Assembly: GCF_003260095.1 (NCBI RefSeq)
Contig: NZ_PTPX01000018.1
Span: 124,001-188,000 of the forward strand
Direction of reading: 5' to 3'
DNA: 64,000 nt
DNA from: Glaesserella australis
GTDB lineage: Bacteria; Pseudomonadota; Gammaproteobacteria; Enterobacterales; Pasteurellaceae
The position numbers and the translations under genes are program-made. Of this stretch, positions 59,263-64,000 are shown piece after piece; positions within the stretch are counted from its first letter, which is position 1, and each line of letters opens with the position of its first letter. A model generated the notes under the pieces. That model searched no databases and had not been told where the DNA came from. It saw nothing but the letters and a program-made list of their open reading frames with translations.

Positions 59263-59316
59263 TTGTTGTTCCAATTAATAAAATTTAAAATAAATTTGTT
59301 TTTGTAAAATATTCGC

Positions 59317-60276
59317 TTAATCTGACCGCTTGTAAGTGCCAAAAAAGTTTTTTACATCAATCACATCACGCTCTATTTGTGACTTCAATTCATCAAAGTT
59401 TGCAAATTTAATTTCTGAACGTATTTTCTTTAAAAAACGGACTTCAATAGCTTGTCCATAAATCGAACGGTCAAAATTAAATATATGTACTTCCAACAAC
59501 GGCTTCGTGCCATTAATTGTCGGGCGATTACCGACATTGGCAATGCCATTAAAGGTTCCGTCCGCAGTTTCAACTTGAACCGCATAGACGCCTTGAATTG
59601 CTGTAACTAAACGGTTGAGCATAATATTTGCCGTTGGAAAGCCGATAGTTCTGCCGATCTTATTGCCGTGAGCTACACGACCACGAATAGCATAGGGTTT
59701 ACCCAACATTTTTTCTGCTAAAGCCAAATCATCATGTTGTAATGCTTGGCGAATAAGCGAGCTACTAATACGCTCTTTATCTAAACAGTGACTATGAAAA
59801 TCTTCAACTTCAAAACCAAATTGCTTGCCTGCATTTTGCAAACTTTCAAAGTTTCCTGACCGCTTGTAGCCAAACTGAAAATCATCACCGACACTCAAAT
59901 ACTTCACATTAAGTTGATTTACCAATAGTTCTTGAATAAATTCGCTCGGTTGAAGCTGTGAAAAAGCCTGATTAAAACGCATACAGAGTAAATAGTCTAC
60001 TCCAACCTTTTCTAATGCAGAAATCTTATCACGTAAACGCATTAAGCGTGCAGGTGCAGAGACGTTGCCTGAAAACTTTGCGAAAAACTCTCTTGGTTGT
60101 GGCTCGAAGATCATAACAACTGAAGGCGCATTCAAGATTTTAGCTTTTTCAATTAAACGATGCAGAATTTGCTGGTGTCCTAAATGAACACCATCAAAAT
60201 TTCCAATCGTTAATGCACATCCCTGATCTAAATCGGGGAGATGCGCAAGGCTATGAATGCGTCGAATTAATTGCAT
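59317..60276 (-). CDS. ribF: Bifunctional riboflavin kinase/FAD synthetase
   Basis: Makes FMN and then FAD from riboflavin. 319 residues. N-terminal nucleotidyltransferase domain with TIGNFDGVHLGHQQIL (about 23-38) and SSSLIRQAL; C-terminal kinase domain with RGRVAHGNKIGRTIGFPTANI (about 192-212). Upstream of ileS in the same direction, as in E. coli ribF-ileS. Confidence 0.96.
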   Translation of the reverse strand: MQLIRRIHSLAHLPDLDQGCALTIGNFDGVHLGHQQILHRLIEKAKILNAPSVVMIFEPQPREFFAKFSGNVSAPARLMRLRDKISALEKVGVDYLLCMRFNQAFSQLQPSEFIQELLVNQLNVKYLSVGDDFQFGYKRSGNFESLQNAGKQFGFEVEDFHSHCLDKERISSSLIRQALQHDDLALAEKMLGKPYAIRGRVAHGNKIGRTIGFPTANIMLNRLVTAIQGVYAVQVETADGTFNGIANVGNRPTINGTKPLLEVHIFNFDRSIYGQAIEVRFLKKIRSEIKFANFDELKSQIERDVIDVKNFFGTYKRSD

Positions 60277-60530
60277 TAGTTATCAGTTTTAGTTTTTCAA
60301 ACAAAAAATTATTCCCGATTATACGGGGAACAGAAGAAAATGGGAAGAAAAGGCATTAAAGATATTACAAATTCTCCTAGAACAAATTCATAGTAACGTA
60401 TTGAGAAAACGCTTATTTATGTGTCAAAACACCTTAAGTTAACGTAAAGATTACAGGTTTAGATTCCTATTACTAGCGTTTTTTGTTATTTTTTGCCTTA
60501 AAGCTTATATTTACATTTAGGTTAAAAAAC
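60277..60530 (+). other. Gene-free stretch between ribF and the TolC-like gene
   Basis: Divergent 254-base gap. It must hold promoters for ribF (minus) and the secretion genes (plus), but I could not find a -35/-10 pair good enough to name. AT-rich, no uptake signal seen. Confidence 0.4.
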
Positions 60531-61805
60531 ATGAAGATTTCGACAACACAGCGTATGTTATTATTCATTTTTACTGGACTACTGAGTACCTTCTCTCAAG
60601 CAAGTTCACTAAAAACGATTCTACAAAATAATTTATCTTCTGCCCCTGAAATAAAAGAGGCTATTGCTAACATTGAAGCAGCACAGAACAGAGTTGAGCA
60701 AAGTAAATCTCAACACTACCCAATTATTAGTGCAACAGGTTCTCAAGTATTGAGTGAATATCATCGTTACCAAAACGACTACCAATCACGGAGATTGACT
60801 CCTGGATTACAGATGGAAGTCAATTTATATTCCTTTGGCGCCATTGAAAAAGATATTGAAAGAAGTAAAAAGGAAACTGAATATTATCAACATACTTATT
60901 CTGCAACCCGGGAAGAGCTTGCCTATATCATTAGCCAGCTATATTTAACTGCATTGAATATAAAAGAATCTATCTCTGTATTAGAAAAAAGTATGAAACG
61001 CCATCAGGATATTATCAAAAATTTAAAGATCATTTTTGAATATGATGAAGGTAGAGAATCTGAATTAGTACAAGCTGAAAGCCGTATGTTAATGGTACAA
61101 CAAGAGATCAATAGCTATCGTCAAAAATTAACATCCACATTAAATACTTTATCCAAATATACTAATCAGAAGGTGACAGAAAAAGATCTTGCAAACCCAT
61201 TTGATAAATTAACTGAAGATAGACTTTATCAGCAATATACTATGCAAAATGCACAAGAGAATCCGCTTTATAAAGCAAATATGGCTGATTATGAAGAGAA
61301 AACCCTTTCCGCTGAAGTAGAAAAGAGAAAACAGCTCCCTAAACTGAATCTTATTGGCTCTGCAACCAAAGAAGATAGACAAATTGGTATGCAACTTTCT
61401 TGGGATATTTATAATCGTTCTAGTAGTTACGGAACCCGAGAAAAAGCTAGCCAAATTTCTGCAAGTAAAGCTCGCTTACAACGTGTGATCCGAGACATTG
61501 AAGATGGTGCAAATATCGCGAAAATCAATATTCAAGAGAGTAATCTTCAGCTAAATGCACTGAAAAAACAGATGGTGTCTTCCGCTAAAGTGGTCGAGTT
61601 TTATCGCCTTCAATTTGATATTGCAAGACGCTCTTTACTTGATGTACTGAACGCAGAAAAAGATCTCTCTAGCGTAGAATTAGCATATAGTTCAACATCC
61701 CATAACTTACGTATGTCCATACTTGATTACTTATATTCACAAGGCATGATCTCAACTTGGAGTAATATAAAAGATCAACAAAATATGTTACCTAATCTTA
61801 AATAA
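60531..61805 (+). CDS. TolC-family outer-membrane efflux/secretion protein
   Basis: A 424-residue outer-membrane channel with signal peptide (cleavage after FSQA, about residue 23). Two duplicated coiled-coil halves are visible: NIEAAQNRVEQSKSQHYPIISATGSQ and NIQESNLQLNALKKQMVSSAKVVEFYRLQFDIARRSLLDVLNAEKDL (about 340-386), the latter diagnostic of TolC/LapE/PrtF types. It lies 33 bases before a LapB-like ABC transporter, so it most likely serves a type I secretion system rather than drug efflux. The start at 60531 was chosen over an upstream ATG because it begins the signal peptide. Confidence 0.88.
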   Translation: MKISTTQRMLLFIFTGLLSTFSQASSLKTILQNNLSSAPEIKEAIANIEAAQNRVEQSKSQHYPIISATGSQVLSEYHRYQNDYQSRRLTPGLQMEVNLYSFGAIEKDIERSKKETEYYQHTYSATREELAYIISQLYLTALNIKESISVLEKSMKRHQDIIKNLKIIFEYDEGRESELVQAESRMLMVQQEINSYRQKLTSTLNTLSKYTNQKVTEKDLANPFDKLTEDRLYQQYTMQNAQENPLYKANMADYEEKTLSAEVEKRKQLPKLNLIGSATKEDRQIGMQLSWDIYNRSSSYGTREKASQISASKARLQRVIRDIEDGANIAKINIQESNLQLNALKKQMVSSAKVVEFYRLQFDIARRSLLDVLNAEKDLSSVELAYSSTSHNLRMSILDYLYSQGMISTWSNIKDQQNMLPNLK

Positions 61806-61838
61806 CGCTTATTTAGATTAAATTCTGGTTATAAAGAA

Positions 61839-64000
61839 ATGAAACAAATTATAGAAAATTTATCCCTAGCGACACAACTATTAGGCGGAAACTTATCTGT
61901 TGCAACCCTAGCAGCCCACACTATTCGTACTGAAAATATGGGATTAAACTTTGGTTCTCTGTGTGAGTATCTCAAAAGTGAAGGGTTTGATAATACGATA
62001 TCTAAACGTGCCTTAAAAGATATTCCAAGTCTAGCGGTACCTGTCCTTTTATTCCTAAAAAATGAAGAAGCCGCATTAGTAGTAGAAATTGAAGAAAATG
62101 ATGACGGGCGAAAATATAAAGTACAGCTACTTGATGGCTTATCTCAATGGTTTACGGAAAGAGAGTTAGAAAATAAGTATCTACATCACTGTTGGTTTAT
62201 AAAGCCAAGAGAAAGCGTCGATACTCGTTCAGACTTGCCTGAATATAACTTGCCTAAGGCATGGTTTTTCAAAGTGATTTGGCGTTTCAAAAGTTATTAC
62301 TATCAAGTTATTTTATCTAGTTTTATTGTTAACTTTTTAGCTTTAGTCAGCTCGTTATATGTAATGAATGTGTATGACCGAGTGATTCCGAATAAAGCAT
62401 ATGATACCTTATGGGTTCTAAGTATTGGCGTAATAATTGCGATTGTTTTTGAACTTATCGCCAAAATGCTACGTTCTTATCTTACGGATATTGCTGGGAA
62501 AAAAGCAGATCTTATTATCAGTTCTGCATTATTTAGACGCATACTGAATATCAAATTACAAGATAGACCGACGTCATCAGGATCTTATGCCAACAACTTA
62601 AGGGAGTTTGAAGCTGTTCGAGAATTTATGACAAGTGCAAGCTTGCTTACATTGGTTGATTTTCCATTCCTGTTATTATTCCTATTTGTTATGTTTATTG
62701 TGGGCGGAAAACTCGCTTTAGTCCCCATGATGATTATTCCTGTGGTTATTATTGTTGGTTTAATCGCTCAAATCCCCCTTTCACGCTATATCAACGAATC
62801 TATGCGTGAAAGTTCACAACGCCAAGGACTAACCGTAGAAGCCATTGAAGGGTTAGAAACCTTAAAAACGAATAATGCATTAAACTGGGCTCAAAAACGC
62901 TGGGATTTTTTTACAGCAAAAACGGCTTCATCATCGATTAAAGTAAAAAATACTAGTAATTTCATCACCAATTTCACGATGATGATGCAACAGTTAAATA
63001 CCGTTTTTCTCGTTTTATTAGGAACCTATTTAATTCATAGCGAAGATCCTAGTAACAAAATTACTATGGGGGCCCTTATCGCATGCGTGATTCTCTCAGG
63101 TCGTGCTCTTGCACCATTAAGTCAAATTGCAGCACTAACAATTCGTTTTCAACAAGCAAAATTGGCATTACAAGGTATTAATTCTATTGCTGAGCGACCA
63201 ACAGAACGAGATGTTGAAAGAAACTATATAACGCTCAATTCAGTTCGTGGCACACTACACTTTAATAAAGTAAATTTTGGCTATAGTAACGAGAACCAAC
63301 TTATCAGAGATCTGAATCTAGAAATTAAGCAAGGAGAAAAAGTCGCTATCCTAGGAAAAATCGGCTCAGGGAAATCAACATTACTAAAATTGGCAACGGG
63401 GCTATATGAAGCACAGCAAGGTAATATCACTTTAGATAATATCGATCTTCGCCAAATAGATCCGCAATTTCTGCGTAACCAGCTTTTATTGTTAGAGCAA
63501 AATCCACGCCTTTTTTTAGGTACACTACGTGAAAATCTTGATTTATCGCGTATGGATGGATTCTCCACAGACCAAGATCTATTACAAGCCTTGGCTCGAT
63601 TTGGTTTGCTCGATCTCATTCGTAATCATCCACGAGGTCTAGATATGCCACTAGGTGAAAATGGCTTAGGTTTATCTGGTGGGCAAAAACAAATGATAGC
63701 CTTAGCGCGTATGACAATGAGAAATCCGAAAGTCGCTTTATTAGATGAACCAACAACAGGATTAGATCAAAACAGTGAAATACAAGCATTACAAGGCATT
63801 GCACAATGGGCTAGGGACAAAACATTAGTGATTGTCACCCATCGCTCACAAGTATTACAAATTGTAAACAGAATTGTCGTGATGGAAGAAGGTAAGGTTG
63901 TGCTTGATGGACCTAGAGATGTCGTCCTAAAACATCTATCTAAACAACCAAACAAGCATACAGAGTCTGAATCTGCAAAAAAATCAGAAGAAGTGACCGC
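61839..64000 (+). CDS. Type I secretion ABC transporter, LapB-like (runs off the edge)
   Basis: At least 720 residues, open to the window end. Domains: N-terminal peptidase C39-like domain (about 1-120) in which I see no catalytic Cys (the region reads ATQLLGGNLSVATLAAHTI), so it is probably a non-cleaving CLD; a six-span ABC exporter domain (about 150-440); and a nucleotide-binding domain with Walker A GKIGSGKST (about 506-514), LSGGQKQMIALARM and LLDEPTTGLD (Walker B), then VIVTHR. The CLD with LapE-like TolC upstream points to export of a large RTX-type adhesin or toxin. The expected HlyD-type partner should lie just beyond the right edge. Confidence 0.9.
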   Translation, partial: MKQIIENLSLATQLLGGNLSVATLAAHTIRTENMGLNFGSLCEYLKSEGFDNTISKRALKDIPSLAVPVLLFLKNEEAALVVEIEENDDGRKYKVQLLDGLSQWFTERELENKYLHHCWFIKPRESVDTRSDLPEYNLPKAWFFKVIWRFKSYYYQVILSSFIVNFLALVSSLYVMNVYDRVIPNKAYDTLWVLSIGVIIAIVFELIAKMLRSYLTDIAGKKADLIISSALFRRILNIKLQDRPTSSGSYANNLREFEAVREFMTSASLLTLVDFPFLLLFLFVMFIVGGKLALVPMMIIPVVIIVGLIAQIPLSRYINESMRESSQRQGLTVEAIEGLETLKTNNALNWAQKRWDFFTAKTASSSIKVKNTSNFITNFTMMMQQLNTVFLVLLGTYLIHSEDPSNKITMGALIACVILSGRALAPLSQIAALTIRFQQAKLALQGINSIAERPTERDVERNYITLNSVRGTLHFNKVNFGYSNENQLIRDLNLEIKQGEKVAILGKIGSGKSTLLKLATGLYEAQQGNITLDNIDLRQIDPQFLRNQLLLLEQNPRLFLGTLRENLDLSRMDGFSTDQDLLQALARFGLLDLIRNHPRGLDMPLGENGLGLSGGQKQMIALARMTMRNPKVALLDEPTTGLDQNSEIQALQGIAQWARDKTLVIVTHRSQVLQIVNRIVVMEEGKVVLDGPRDVVLKHLSKQPNKHTESESAKKSEEVT

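Overview
The window looks like chromosomal DNA of a Pasteurellaceae bacterium, most likely of the Actinobacillus pleuropneumoniae-type clade. The main clue is the many copies of the uptake signal core AAGCGGT/ACCGCTT, often in the full form ACAAGCGGTC (for example 9259-9268, 10078-10087, 36098-36107, 47231-47240, 54687-54696). Protein sequences match Haemophilus/Actinobacillus and enterobacterial orthologues. No rRNA, tRNA, prophage, transposase or CRISPR array was seen. Layout: 1-260 holds intergenic hairpins. 261-6899 (minus) carries a fructokinase with a LacI-type operator, two adjacent lipoproteins built of coiled-coil repeats, RNase E and an MscS channel. 6996-14192 (plus) carries rluC, folP, a YffB-like reductase, dapE, a tri-haem quinol peroxidase behind an FNR-type promoter, an M15 peptidase, rsmJ and a small beta-barrel protein. 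14235-18311 (minus) is the macromolecular synthesis operon rpsU-dnaG-rpoD. 18521-34009 is an O-antigen locus placed between rpsU and erpA. It has a WaaL-type ligase on plus. On minus, behind one visible promoter, come rfbB, rfbA, rfbD, a Uma2 nuclease, rfbC, the ABC exporter wzm/wzt, a 906-residue double glycosyltransferase, a GtrA/GtrB/multispan membrane protein trio, two GT2 transferases and a WbaP-like initiating transferase. 34164-43916 (mostly plus) holds erpA, menA (minus), trmO, a SIMPL-domain protein, aqpZ, a 53-residue lipoprotein, slyD, ilvA, glmM, rpiA and serA. 44018-52285 (minus) holds the mlaFEDCB-ibaG-murA cluster and lpoA-yraN-diaA-dolP. 52375-64000 holds rsmI, dps, pssA, an orphan TIR/deoxyribosyltransferase-like protein, ileS, ribF, and at the right edge a TolC-like protein followed by a LapB-like type I secretion ABC transporter that runs off the window. 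How the genes work together: much of the window builds or maintains the envelope. dTDP-rhamnose synthesis feeds the O-antigen transferases. WbaP starts the chain, Wzm/Wzt exports it, WaaL joins it to lipid A-core, and the GtrA/GtrB/GT-C-like trio probably adds a side sugar in the periplasm. GlmM, MurA and LpoA serve peptidoglycan. The Mla system and DolP keep outer-membrane lipid order, PssA makes phosphatidylserine, and the edge genes export a large protein. The most unusual items are the Uma2 nuclease inside the rhamnose operon, the gtr-type trio inside an ABC-exported O-antigen cluster, the twin repeat lipoproteins, the duplicated motif in the RNase E tail, the paired palindromes of two sequence families, and the orphan TIR-like gene bracketed by repeats. 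No whole new system could be demonstrated from sequence reading alone.
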